Of a stretch of DNA of 64,000 nt, positions 1 to 8,300 are shown piece by piece. Source of the DNA: Peribacillus cavernae (lineage in GTDB: Bacteria > Bacillota > Bacilli > Bacillales > DSM-1321); the NCBI RefSeq assembly GCF_003989135.1, contig NZ_RYZZ01000007.1, forward strand, positions 186,001 to 250,000, in the 5' to 3' direction. The stretch's first letter is position 1. Each line of letters begins with the position of its first letter. The position numbers and the translations under genes were made by a program. The notes under the pieces were generated by a model. The model saw only the letters and a program-made list of their open reading frames with translations. It had not been told where the DNA came from and did not search any database.

Positions 1-160
1 CAGACAATTGATACTCCGAGTTTTTTTGCTCAGCTTCTTGCTCTACATCATTATCTTCGTCCCCGCAATAAGCTGACATTGGGTGATTTGAACTTGCATC
101 CAAAGCAGACCATTTTCTTTCTTGTTGATCAAAATTGCTTCTATAAACATCTTGATTCAT
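1..160 (-). CDS. Hypothetical protein, N-terminal part (gene runs off the window)
   Basis: An open frame starts at ATG 160-158 on the minus strand and runs without a stop to base 1, giving about 53 residues that begin MNQDVYRSNFDQQERKW. An AAGGAGG ribosome binding site lies just upstream (about 165-172). The visible part is hydrophilic and rich in Asp, Glu, Gln and Asn, with no signal peptide or membrane segment. I do not recognise the family. Confidence 0.55.
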   Translation of the reverse strand, partial: MNQDVYRSNFDQQERKWSALDASSNHPMSAYCGDEDNDVEQEAEQKNSEYQLS

Positions 161-229
161 ATTAATCCTCCTTTAAGATTATTCCCTATTAAAGTATGCT
201 GGCCGAGAAACTATGTTTGGACGAATTTC

Positions 230-565
230 TCATTCCAAACGTCTATTTTTTCTTTTTATGGCTAAATTAAGTTTATTGATATGCGTAGTTTTTTCGGGAC
301 TCTCAACCAACTCATCATCGTTGCCCTCATAGACATTTGTCAGCGGGTTTACGTCGTCTTCTGTAATCTTGTTTGTTTTGCCGAAGAATTCCTCTGATTG
401 TTTCTGGAGAAAATCAATCGTGCTCTTCAAATTGTTCTTTTCTTTGTCTGAAAGATCGGATGTTTTACCGTTTTTGACGCCATGCTTTCGCAGTGTGCGG
501 GAAACCAGTAATTCCATTAGCTTTCTCTGCGATTCTTCCATGTCAAAATGTTTATCGCTCAACAT
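230..565 (-). CDS. Hypothetical small charged protein
   Basis: The open frame reaches back to 700, but the ATG at 565-563 is the likely start because AAAGGAGGG lies right before it; upstream codons look non-coding. The 111-residue product begins MLSDKHFDMEESQRKL. It is highly charged and mostly helical in character, with a central LSDKEKNNLKSTIDFLQKQ segment, an acidic stretch near residues 75-95 and a basic C-terminus (KRKNRRLE). There is no signal peptide or membrane helix. It lies downstream of and in the same direction as the partial gene at 1-160's neighbours. A spore-associated role is possible in a Bacillus but nothing in the sequence proves it. Family not recognised. Confidence 0.6.
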   Translation of the reverse strand: MLSDKHFDMEESQRKLMELLVSRTLRKHGVKNGKTSDLSDKEKNNLKSTIDFLQKQSEEFFGKTNKITEDDVNPLTNVYEGNDDELVESPEKTTHINKLNLAIKRKNRRLE

Positions 566-776
566 TATCCCTCCTTTGTTCTTCTTATATAGACTATGAG
601 TATCAAGGCGAATTGCCATAGGGTAAAAGTGGAATTTTTCAATCAGGATATTCTTAGTTGGAACCTCGGGGTATGGAGAGGGAGACAAAAAGCCCTGCAA
701 CTGCGGTTATGAACCTGCAATGTCAGGGTTTTCTTTTAAAGGATAAGCATTCCTAATGTGTACTGATGTCTAACGC

Positions 777-810
777 AAGCAGCCTAGCCCTTCGAGGGGC
801 TAGGCTGCTT
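777..810. repeat. Perfect hairpin, probable fragment of the 39632-39812 intergenic repeat
   Basis: Two 14-base arms (AAGCAGCCTAGCCC and its exact complement) flank a short loop. A T-rich stretch follows on the plus strand, but no plus-strand gene ends here, so it is an odd terminator. On the minus strand it lies just beyond the yjcF stop, without a T tail. The minus-strand string CCTAGCCCCTCGA resembles the left arm of the structured repeat at 39643, so it may be a decayed copy now serving as a terminator. Confidence 0.55.
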
Positions 811-823
811 GAGCTTTTCTTTT

Positions 824-1249
824 TTATATTTCTTTTATCATCGTTTTGTGTGGGATGCCTGCATCGAGGAATTCACCGGAAACAGTCTGATAGCCCAATT
901 TCTCATAAAAAGGAATCGCGTGTGTCTGTGCATTCAGCTTTAATCTCGTAATGTCTCTTGAGGCTGCGAATGTCTGAATGGCGTCCATGATGCGTATACC
1001 AGACCCTTTTTGGCGTGCAGATGATAACACACAAATACGCTCCACCTTTCCAATACCGTCGAGAATACGAAAACGGCCAGCTCCAATTGGAGAGTGGACA
1101 TCGTCATATAAGACAAAATGAGTTGATTCATGTTCATGCTTATCAATTTCTTCTTCAACAGGAACATTTTGCTCGTCGATGAAAACCTTAGTACGAACTA
1201 AATAAGCATCCTCGCGTTCCTCTTTGGTAGCAACGATTTTAACGTTCAC
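824..1249 (-). CDS. yjcF: GNAT-family N-acetyltransferase, YjcF-like
   Basis: This 141-residue protein has the single-domain GNAT acetyltransferase layout. A short N-terminal strand is followed by the acceptor-side helix (EEREDAYLVRTKVFIDEQNVP), the central strands with GAGRFRILDGIGKVERICV, and the acetyl-CoA loop QKGSGIRIMDAI, a Q/RxxGxG/A-type motif at about residues 80-91. The C-terminal FYEKLGYQ motif is typical. It starts with GTG at 1249-1247, with AAGGA just upstream, 5 bases after the yjcG stop, so the two genes are translationally linked. The order yjcH-yjcG-yjcF matches Bacillus subtilis. The acceptor substrate is unknown. Confidence 0.85.
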   Translation of the reverse strand: MNVKIVATKEEREDAYLVRTKVFIDEQNVPVEEEIDKHEHESTHFVLYDDVHSPIGAGRFRILDGIGKVERICVLSSARQKGSGIRIMDAIQTFAASRDITRLKLNAQTHAIPFYEKLGYQTVSGEFLDAGIPHKTMIKEI

Positions 1250-1254
1250 AATCC

Positions 1255-1770
1255 TTATTCATCTCCTAAAATGAATGTTTCATATACAGTCCAGGAACCA
1301 TTTTCAAGCTGATACAGCAGGTGAAAACGATTCACCTTCTCTTCCTGTGTTACATTCGACATTGTCAGCTGACTAAATACATCAGAGTGTTCATCATCTG
1401 AAAGCTGCTGTCCAATCGTGATATGGGGGACAAAAGAATATTCAGCATCTGCCTCGAGAAGCACCTTGCTATTAAGAGCCTCATTAAGCTGTTCAAGCTC
1501 CGGCGTCAATTCCACCTTGAAATAAATCGTATTATTTACAGGCTGAAAGGAGCTTACTTTAAGGACTTTCAGTGTAAAAGGATTGGAATTCGAAGCGATC
1601 TGTTCTAACATTTCAACAATTGTCTTAATTTCTGTGTCAGTAGCTTCAAATGGCCCCTTAATCGTAAGATGTGGAGGAATAAGGGCATAATGAGGATCAT
1701 ACCGTTTTCGATACGAATTTGCTTTATCTTGAAGCTCTTTTGAAGGAAAAATGGCCACACCATATTTCAT
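1255..1770 (-). CDS. yjcG: 2H phosphoesterase / 2'-5' RNA ligase-like protein YjcG
   Basis: The 171-residue product has the two HxT/S motifs that define the 2H phosphoesterase superfamily: HLT (in [11 protein letters not shown], about residues 34-44) and HIT (in FVPHITIGQ, about residue 120). These histidines bind and cut cyclic phosphodiester or 2'-5' linkages. The start is ATG 1770, preceded by GGAGGTAGCAAT; an in-frame codon further upstream has no such site. Its length agrees with B. subtilis YjcG. It is the middle gene of the yjcH-yjcG-yjcF group. The physiological substrate is not known to me. Confidence 0.85.
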   Translation of the reverse strand: MKYGVAIFPSKELQDKANSYRKRYDPHYALIPPHLTIKGPFEATDTEIKTIVEMLEQIASNSNPFTLKVLKVSSFQPVNNTIYFKVELTPELEQLNEALNSKVLLEADAEYSFVPHITIGQQLSDDEHSDVFSQLTMSNVTQEEKVNRFHLLYQLENGSWTVYETFILGDE

Positions 1771-1873
1771 ATTGCTACCTCCTGTATAAAGAATTCGGTT
1801 AAAAATGTGTAGATACATAATTATAACAAAATTTTCAGAAAAAGCGTTAACTATTGGAAAATTTTGATCAAGT

Positions 1874-2596
1874 TCAAAAAATTTCCTTCAAAGCCCGTTT
1901 TACATCGGGCTGCCAGTTTTTCCATGTATGGTTTCCATCGAATTCATCGTAAAAATAGGAAAAACCTTTTTGTTTAAACAATCCGCTGAGCCTGCGGTTG
2001 GGCTCAATAAAGTTTTTTTTCTTTCCATCAGTTGTCGGTACTTCGGTTTCCTGCTTTCCAATCACATGATACAGCTCAAGCAAGTGCGGATGTTCAAATT
2101 CTTTCACGGCTTGTTCGACAACATCATTCACAAAAGGGGATTGCAGGATGCATTTCCCAAATGTATTTGGATATTGCAAAGCGGTCAACAGGGAAACTGT
2201 AGCCCCAAGCGAGTCCCCGATTAAAGCCCTTCCCTTTCCCATATGGTAGGTTGGGAATTCTTTATCTATAAATGGAACAAGCTCATGGGCCAAAAAACGT
2301 ATGTAGGCAGCCTGCTTTTCACCCGAAGGATGGTATTTATTCCACCGGTCGTGAACATCACGATATGGGACGCCGACAATGATAATATTTTCAATTTCCT
2401 GCTGGTAAATCAGTTCGTCAGTAACTCTTCCGATACGGCCAAGCTGAAAATAATCGCGGCCATCCTGGGCAATGGCAACAGAATATTTATATAGGGGGGA
2501 GAAATTCGCCGGCAGATAAACTAACAATTCAAGTTCTTCCCCCAACTCGTTGCTTGTAAACGTATATTCCTTTATCGTTCCTTTTGGTATACTCAT
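1874..2596 (-). CDS. yjcH: Putative esterase YjcH (alpha/beta hydrolase, esterase D/Fes type)
   Basis: The 240-residue protein has the alpha/beta-hydrolase fold of the Fes/esterase D (PF00756) type. The nucleophile elbow is GDSLGA (in [14 protein letters not shown], about residue 128), and a C-terminal histidine lies in [10 protein letters not shown]. There is no signal peptide, so it is cytosolic. The ATG at 2596 is preceded by GGGGTG. About 100 bases separate it from yjcG, and all three yjc genes point the same way. Substrate unknown; enterochelin-esterase-like sequences have broad ester specificity. Confidence 0.85.
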   Translation of the reverse strand: MSIPKGTIKEYTFTSNELGEELELLVYLPANFSPLYKYSVAIAQDGRDYFQLGRIGRVTDELIYQQEIENIIIVGVPYRDVHDRWNKYHPSGEKQAAYIRFLAHELVPFIDKEFPTYHMGKGRALIGDSLGATVSLLTALQYPNTFGKCILQSPFVNDVVEQAVKEFEHPHLLELYHVIGKQETEVPTTDGKKKNFIEPNRRLSGLFKQKGFSYFYDEFDGNHTWKNWQPDVKRALKEIF

Positions 2597-2811
2597 CGTT
2601 TCACACCCCGATATGAATAGTGTAGGAATTACTTGTTTATTCTAGCATAGGACGGGGTGTCTTTTCCTGTTGGGTGATTTTTTTAAGCGGAAGTCCGCTT
2701 GCATGGAAAGCAAAGACACCGTTGATGAACAGTGAATTATTTTCTCGATGGTTGAAAGCGGCAGGGGATTTTAGAAGATGATATGCTGAAGGTGTTGGGA
2801 TCCATTAGTGA

Positions 2812-3033
2812 TTACCCTATTTGCTCATAGCGGGACTGGATTAAACGTGCAGACAGAATATTTGAGATTTTAAAGGTGCGTTTTGTCTGGCGAAGAAGGC
2901 AGAAGGCCCGAATATTATTCTCATGTATTTCAAGGACCGAGATCCTTCTCTGTGAGATCAATCCTTTTTCAGAAAGATAAATGATTTCGAGCGGTGTTCC
3001 TTCTTCCAGGTTTTTCAGCAGCATGGTTTTCAT
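2812..3033 (-). CDS. Small WYL-domain-like protein
   Basis: The product is about 73 residues, with a strand-rich sequence (LEIIYLSEKGLISQRRISVLEI, then NNIRAFCLLRQTKRTFKISNIL) that resembles a stand-alone WYL-type SH3-like barrel, a domain that binds ligands or nucleic acid in bacterial regulators. No HTH is present. I chose ATG 3033 because AGGAGA lies 9 bases upstream; the GTG at 3039 is too close to the same site. It follows the terminator of the FrnE-family gene, so it probably has its own promoter. The family call is tentative. Confidence 0.55.
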   Translation of the reverse strand: MKTMLLKNLEEGTPLEIIYLSEKGLISQRRISVLEIHENNIRAFCLLRQTKRTFKISNILSARLIQSRYEQIG

Positions 3034-3125
3034 GTCCACGTTCTCCTTTACTTATTTTATATATGTATTATATGCGAACATTCATTCTTTATGCAAACAA
3101 AAAGAACATGCGTTCCTGTTATTGG

Positions 3126-3162
3126 ATAAAAAAACGGTCCCAACAGAATGGAACCGTTTTGC
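3126..3162 (-). terminator. Rho-independent terminator of the FrnE-family gene
   Basis: Read on the minus strand, AAAACGGTTCC pairs with GGACCGTTTT around a short loop and is followed by a run of T. It lies 15-50 bases beyond the stop of the gene at 3178-3786. Confidence 0.75.
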
Positions 3163-3177
3163 TCTATCAACTTATAG

Positions 3178-3786
3178 TCAGGATGTAGAGGAGCCAGTTA
3201 TTTCTTCATCCAGTATTCTTTCCAATGCTTCTTTTGTATGCAACCCTTGAACGCGGCGGTTTCCGATAAAGAATGTCGGAACGGCTGTAATCTGGGCATC
3301 ATAGTACGCATGCTTTAGTGCCTGCTTATGATTTTGTTCGTATTTGCGCTCTGATAAGGCTTTCTTGAACTCAGTTCCATCCAGTCCGACCGAAGCAGCA
3401 ATATCGGACAATACATCGATGCTGCCAATATTCTGGCTTTGCTCCCAGAATGCCTTCAGGACGGCTTCCACATATTCATTTCCCTTGCCGTTTTCCTTGG
3501 CAAAACGAAAACCTTCATGTGCCAGGTGGGTATGCGGGGTCGGGTCAGCCTCAGGCATCATCATTTTCACACCAAACCGCTCTGCCAGAGGGGCAATCGA
3601 TTGTCTCCAGCCCTGCTGGAATTTTGCATCTTTTGGTGATAGAGTCTCTGCTGGATACGGACGCAGTTCAAACGGCATCCATTCAATTTCAACATCTCTT
3701 TCTTTTATCGCTTCTTTTAGCGGAGCCTCCGCTATATAACAGAATGGTCAAACATAATCTGAATAGATACGGACTTTCAATGTCAT
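3178..3786 (-). CDS. DsbA/FrnE-family oxidoreductase with in-frame TGA at the first active-site Cys (candidate selenoprotein)
   Basis: Starting at ATG 3786-3784, which has GGAGGAG upstream, the frame reads MTLKVRIYSDYV, then TGA (3750-3748), then PFCYIAEAPLKEAI, and continues open to 3178 (202 codons). The neighbouring paralogue at 13249 reads SDYVCPFC at the same place, so the TGA replaces the first Cys of a CPFC thioredoxin-fold active site and would give UPFC if read as selenocysteine. The second Cys, the helical insertion and the cis-proline loop (ITAVPTFFIG) are intact, and no other lesion is present. A 17-nt hairpin begins 13 nt after the TGA (separate entry). Family role: thiol-disulfide oxidoreductase or isomerase in the cytosol; there is no signal peptide. 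The alternative is a pseudogene by a single nonsense change, with translation restarting at Met 37 and losing the active site. The upstream frame and binding site argue against annotating only the short form. Confidence 0.75.
3718..3734 (-). promoter_or_regulatory. SECIS-like hairpin just after the in-frame TGA
   Basis: On the minus strand, TAGCGG-AGGCT-CCGCTA forms a 6-bp perfect stem (7 if A-T closes the loop) with loop AGGCT. The loop starts 19-20 nt after the TGA and has a G in its second position. This matches the general bacterial SECIS layout as I know it (stem-loop directly 3' of UGA, G near the start of a small loop). The Cys-containing paralogue has no hairpin at the equivalent place. 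Confidence 0.6.
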
Positions 3787-4055
3787 TTTTTTACTCCTCC
3801 TTTTTTCTGTATTAGTTTATCAACATTAGGATAGGAAATACGAACAAAATGCTTGGAAAAGTGTTTTAGCTTTTAGCTGACTTGTTTTTGGTGGTTCTGC
3901 AATTTCAACTATTTTGTATATCGACAGCTGGTGTGGCTATTCTGAAATGATTTTTAAAACGGGAACAATAAAATAGGTGTTGACTTTTTTTGGACAAAAC
4001 ATATAATTAAATATGTACTTAGCAAGCTTGTTATAAAAAGTACACAATTATATAC

Positions 4056-4127
4056 GATCCGATAGTTCAGCGGGAGAATACATCCTTGACAGGGATGGGG
4101 TCGGGGGTTCGAATCCCTCTCGGATCA
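4056..4127 (+). tRNA. tRNA-Val (GAC)
   Basis: A complete cloverleaf can be drawn: acceptor GATCCGA pairs with TCGGATC, the D arm is GTTC...GAAT, the anticodon arm is CATCC-TTGACAG-GGATG with anticodon GAC at 4088-4090, the variable loop has 5 bases, and the T arm is GGGGG-TTCGAAT-CCCTC. The discriminator is A. CCA is not encoded. It stands alone, with no rRNA or other tRNA nearby. About 270 bases on either side (3787-4055 and 4128-4404) hold no gene I can support. Confidence 0.88.
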
Positions 4128-4404
4128 TAGGGTTGGAGGTGCATTTCTTGAAAGAGGAATGTACCTCTTTTTAACTACAATCGATTTTTCAGTAGACGAC
4201 TGAATCGCTGCCAAGGCTGGTAGTGGAAGGAAGATGAAGACATGAGTGTATCTCTCTAATCAAACCTATGATCTTCTTATAACTATAACAGAAGGATAAA
4301 TGTTTTCCCTCTTAATAAACAAATTTTCTTTAGAAAAAAGTAATTATTCCTATCTATAACAAAATTCATAGGGTATCATATTGCTCAAACAGAGGGGGAG
4401 TTTT

Positions 4405-4779
4405 ATGTTCAAAAATGGCAATGTGACCGTAATGGTAAGAGATGTAAATAAGGCAGTCCAATTTTATGTAGAAACGCTGGGATTGAAGTTAGAATACCAG
4501 GTGGATGGACATTGGGCCCAGGTCCAGGCTCCGGGATTGACATTAGGGTTACACCCCATAGGAGAGAACGGATCCCAACTAGAAAAATCAGACAACCTAT
4601 CCATTGGATTTGAACCTGAGAATTTCGATACTTCACTTGAAACTCTGCGAGCAAGAGGTGTTGTTTTCGCTCCTATAATGGAAGACAAGGCAACCCGGAT
4701 CGCGCCTTTCTATGACCTAGACGGTAATTCACTTTACTTGGTTCAGGTCAAACCTGAGTCAGGTGCACCTAATATGTAA
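4405..4779 (+). CDS. VOC-family (glyoxalase/bleomycin-resistance fold) protein
   Basis: The 124-residue protein has the paired beta-alpha-beta-beta-beta modules of the vicinal-oxygen-chelate fold: NVTVMVRDVNKAVQFYVETLGLKLEY (residues 4-29) and the second half ending FYDLDGNSLYLVQVK. Metal-ligand type positions are visible (H in DGHWAQV; E and Q in the strands). ATG 4405 is chosen over the upstream TTG because AGAGGGGGAG lies 5 bases before it. It is a single gene with a strong terminator right after it. Substrate unknown; glyoxalase, dioxygenase or resistance roles are all possible in this fold. Confidence 0.75.
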   Translation: MFKNGNVTVMVRDVNKAVQFYVETLGLKLEYQVDGHWAQVQAPGLTLGLHPIGENGSQLEKSDNLSIGFEPENFDTSLETLRARGVVFAPIMEDKATRIAPFYDLDGNSLYLVQVKPESGAPNM

Positions 4780-4799
4780 CTTCAAAGCATGTAGCCCTG

Positions 4800-4853
4800 A
4801 AAAAAAGATTGATCAAAATGAGATGGTCTCTATTTTGATCAATCTTTTTTTTA
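4800..4853 (+). terminator. Terminator after the VOC gene
   Basis: AAAGATTGATCAAAAT and its exact complement flank a loop and are followed by eight T. The A-rich arm on the left makes it usable on both strands, and the fbpB-like gene ends just beyond it on the minus strand. Confidence 0.85.
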
Positions 4854-4955
4854 ATGGCTGAACTTTTTCTAAAGGTAAGCCATTTCTACTCCCTTTTGAA
4901 CATAGTTCATTTAACATAGGAACGGTCAATCTTCAGCTTCTCCTAAACTGGATGT

Positions 4956-5090
4956 TTAAGCAAGTTTTATAAATTCATGTCGTTTTTCTATACGTTTATC
5001 AATCTTTTCTAAAGCTTGTTTATCATTAAGTAATTCTTTTTTATTCTCTTGTACTAATTCTTCTAATGATTTTGTTATCCTCCGACGCAT
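4956..5090 (-). CDS. FbpB-family small basic protein
   Basis: A 44-residue frame starts at ATG 5090-5088 with TAAGGAG upstream and ends with TAA at 4956. The product begins MRRRITKSLEELVQEN and contains NDKQALEKIDKRIEKRH. It is strongly basic and helical and matches the pattern of the FbpB small proteins that in Bacillus act with the Fur-controlled sRNA FsrA in iron-sparing. I could not make out a convincing Fur box upstream, so iron control is inferred from the family only. Confidence 0.7.
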   Translation of the reverse strand: MRRRITKSLEELVQENKKELLNDKQALEKIDKRIEKRHEFIKLA

Positions 5091-5268
5091 GATCGCACTC
5101 CTTAGTTTTTATTTAACATTTTGTTTCTGAAAATGCTTTATATTTTAAATTATAAGATAATTTTAGTGTGAGCAGGGTTTAAAATATTGACAGTTTTATG
5201 ACTATTTTAATTACATTTCAACAAATCTACCAAGTTTTACCACAAATGCTGTTCCACACAGTTAAAGA

Positions 5269-5296
5269 ATAAGCCTCTTATTTCGGGAGACTTATC
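5269..5296 (-). terminator. Probable terminator of the hybrid kinase gene
   Basis: On the minus strand ATAAGTCTC and GAGGCTTAT can pair around CCGAAATAA, followed by TCTTT. It lies about 35-60 bases after the stop at 5330. The T tract is short, so the call is tentative. Confidence 0.4.
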
Positions 5297-5329
5297 GTTT
5301 CTATGATTATAGGGGGGCTGGTGTTACTA

Positions 5330-8300
5330 TCACACCAGTTCCTCCGCGTATTGAATAAGCGGCAGCCGAATATAGAAGGATGTCCCTTTGCCTTCCTCGC
5401 TTTCAGCCCAGATTTCTCCTTTATGGTAAGTGATGATTTCCTTACAAATGGAAAGGCCGAGGCCGTGGCCTGCTTCGGTTGAATATTTGCTTGTTTTGGT
5501 GTAATTCCGATCAAATATAAGCAGCAGTTCCTCAGCTGGAATGCCGGAGCCGGTGTCCCGGATGCTGATGACTGCTTGTTCCGGATTATCGCTACCCGCA
5601 AGCGTGAGACATATTTCACCGAATTTTGTATGTTTTATTGCATTGGTTATAAGATTGGAGAAAACCTGCTCCATCCGATCAAGGTCAATTTCTACCATGG
5701 GTGACACGCCATTAGCAGGATCAAGCTGATTTTCAAATTTGAAAGTTAAGCCGCTTTTAGCTATGTCATATTCATATTTACGGTACATATAGCCTGCTAA
5801 CCGGTCGACAGGAATGAAATCCATCGAAAAGCTGATTTGTCCTGTTTCCAGTTGTGACAATTCAAATAAATCATGGATCAGCAAATGTAAATCATTAATG
5901 CGGTCAAGGCTTTTTGTCAAATAATAGTCTTTCTGAGCTTCTGTGTTAATCATTCCATCCGAAATTGCTTCGATATAGCCCTTTACGGAAGCAATGGGTG
6001 CACGCAAGTCATGGGAAATATTTGATAAAAAGTGGCGGCGTGATTGTTCGGCTCGCTCCATCTTTTGGTTCAATTCTTCTAAGTGATGATTAGCTTCTTT
6101 CAGCTCAGCTGTACGTTTCACAACTTTAGACTCCAGCTTTTCGTATAGGTAGGCATTTTCAATCGAGATAGCAGCTTGGGTCGAAAGGAATGTGAGGAAT
6201 TTAATTTTTCCTTCTGTAAAAGCATGAGTCGCTTTATTATTCTCCAGATAAAGAATCCCGTTTAGGCTTCCTTTATGTAAAATGGGCAGACATAAAAGTG
6301 ATCTCTGCTTTTTGGATATGACATAGCTGTCTTCCGTGAACATTCCGATTGATGCAGCATCATCCAGCACGACCACTTCTTTACTGGTTTCAACGTAATC
6401 GACAATTTTTTCAGAAATGAGTCCGGTTCCTTTAATCGTCCGATGTTTCCAAACAGTTGCTTCAGTCTCGTCCAAACTTTTATGCTCACCGATGACCAAT
6501 TGATTGTCTCTTGTGTATAGGAGAAAACCTCTGTCTGCTCCGCCATACTCCATTGTGATATGCATCAGTTTGTTCAACAATTTTTCAAGAATAATTTCTT
6601 TCGAGATGCTTTGGGTTGCCTTTAAGGCAGCGTTAATGTCAAAAAACGAATCGGTTTCTTGCTGGGATGCCAGTAGTCCTGTAACTGCTTCTGTCTCGAT
6701 AAGGGAATTCTTTTCTTCAAGTAATTGCTGTGCTTTTGCGTTAGCTCCCCATGTACGATATGTTTTATAGGATTCAGCCATATAGGCGTTGGCGAGTTTG
6801 GTATATCCTTTGGCAGCATAGTGTCTTGCTGCACATTCATTGATAATGGCGGCATCTTGTAGAAAACCGTTCTTTTCTGCATAGTGGATGCTTTCATCAT
6901 AAAATGGAAGAATGGAGCGTTCATCCTTATTCAGCCGTGCGATTTCAGCTTTCAACAGCAAATATTTATGCAAGTAATTTTCCGGCGCTAATTCCGCCCA
7001 TTTTTTCATTTTCTTTGTGTACTGGGTTAGCCTTTTTCTAATCTCTCTTTTTTCTCGATCTGTAACAGCGTCGTCATAAAAACGGGAAAGCCAGAGTGCA
7101 TGATAAAAATAATATTCCGGGGCAATCACGAGCGTTAAGCGTTTATTGACAAGCGGTGCCAGCGATTGAAGCAGCTCTTTGGCATAGTCTTTTTTATAGA
7201 ACAAATAGGCCATTTGCAGCCTTAGCGTGTAGTGGATGATTTTCGCTGAATCATCGTCAAGGACAGGCTCAAATTCCCATGTGCGAACTGTATTGGCTCC
7301 GCTAAGAAACTGGAGCCATTGACGAAGTTCGTTGAGAAATCCTTTAGAAATTGGATACTGGATTTGATTGATAAATTGAAGCTGGTTCTTAATCCCTTCC
7401 AGTGTGTCCATGATAGGAGTACCTTTCATAAATAAGGTAATCACGATAAAAGAACTGTTTGCTCCAGCAAGATGAATATTGCCGGAATCTAAACAATAAC
7501 GCTGCGATTTTTCCAAATAGGCTAGATTTCCACTGAGAGAATTTCTCCAATGGTTCACAAAGCTTCCATAAACAAACTGGACCCGGCCTTTGATACTTAC
7601 AACTCCAAATCGTTCTGAAAGGTCGATTGCAAGATTGCCAAACTCATAACTTCCTTTAAAGTCGCTAAAACCGGCGCTTAAAATAAGTGAATAGTTATTG
7701 AATACCAACGCGCTGATTTCTGTTATGCCATATTTCAGTGTGGATCTTAGTGCTCTCAGCATCAGCAAAGTAGCCAGGTTTTGATCCACATGGTAGGTAG
7801 GGGCATTCATATTGATAAGCGTCTGCAAGATTAGCTTTTGGTCTTTGTCGGTCATTTCTGGAAGAGCGTAAAGGTCTACTTTGCTTTTTCCGTAAAGTGC
7901 TATTCGCACCAATGCCAATTCCCGTATGATCGTCGCCTTGCCAGGATTTTCACTCAAATTGATTCCAAAAAGCTCCAATCCTGCAATCCCTGATTTCACG
8001 GCCTCTTTTACCCTGTGTACATGCGTATAGAGAGTGATTTTCAAGTTATAGATAGCCAGTTTTTCGTATACGGATTGCGAATGAAGAAGAATATTGTTAA
8101 ATGTATTCTCCGCATCGTTAAACCTGCTGGTTAAGTATTGGCATTCCCCGAGGCCTTTCATCATGCGAAATGTCAGGTGATAAGAGTCTTTCCAGTTCGC
8201 GCCTGCCAATTCATAGGCTGTTCCGAAGTATTTCAATGATTCTTGGAAGGCGGCAGAAGCTTTTGCTTTCTCGCCCGCGCTGACATTCCATTCTGTCAAC

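Noticed and set aside
4056-4127. Could the lone tRNA near the TGA-containing gene be tRNA-Sec?
   Set aside because: It is 72 nt with a normal 7-bp acceptor, a 5-base variable loop and anticodon GAC; tRNA-Sec is about 90 nt with anticodon TCA.
4930-5200. A Fur box upstream of the fbpB-like gene
   Set aside because: Only an AT-rich stretch is visible; no convincing TGATAAT-ATTATCA dyad.
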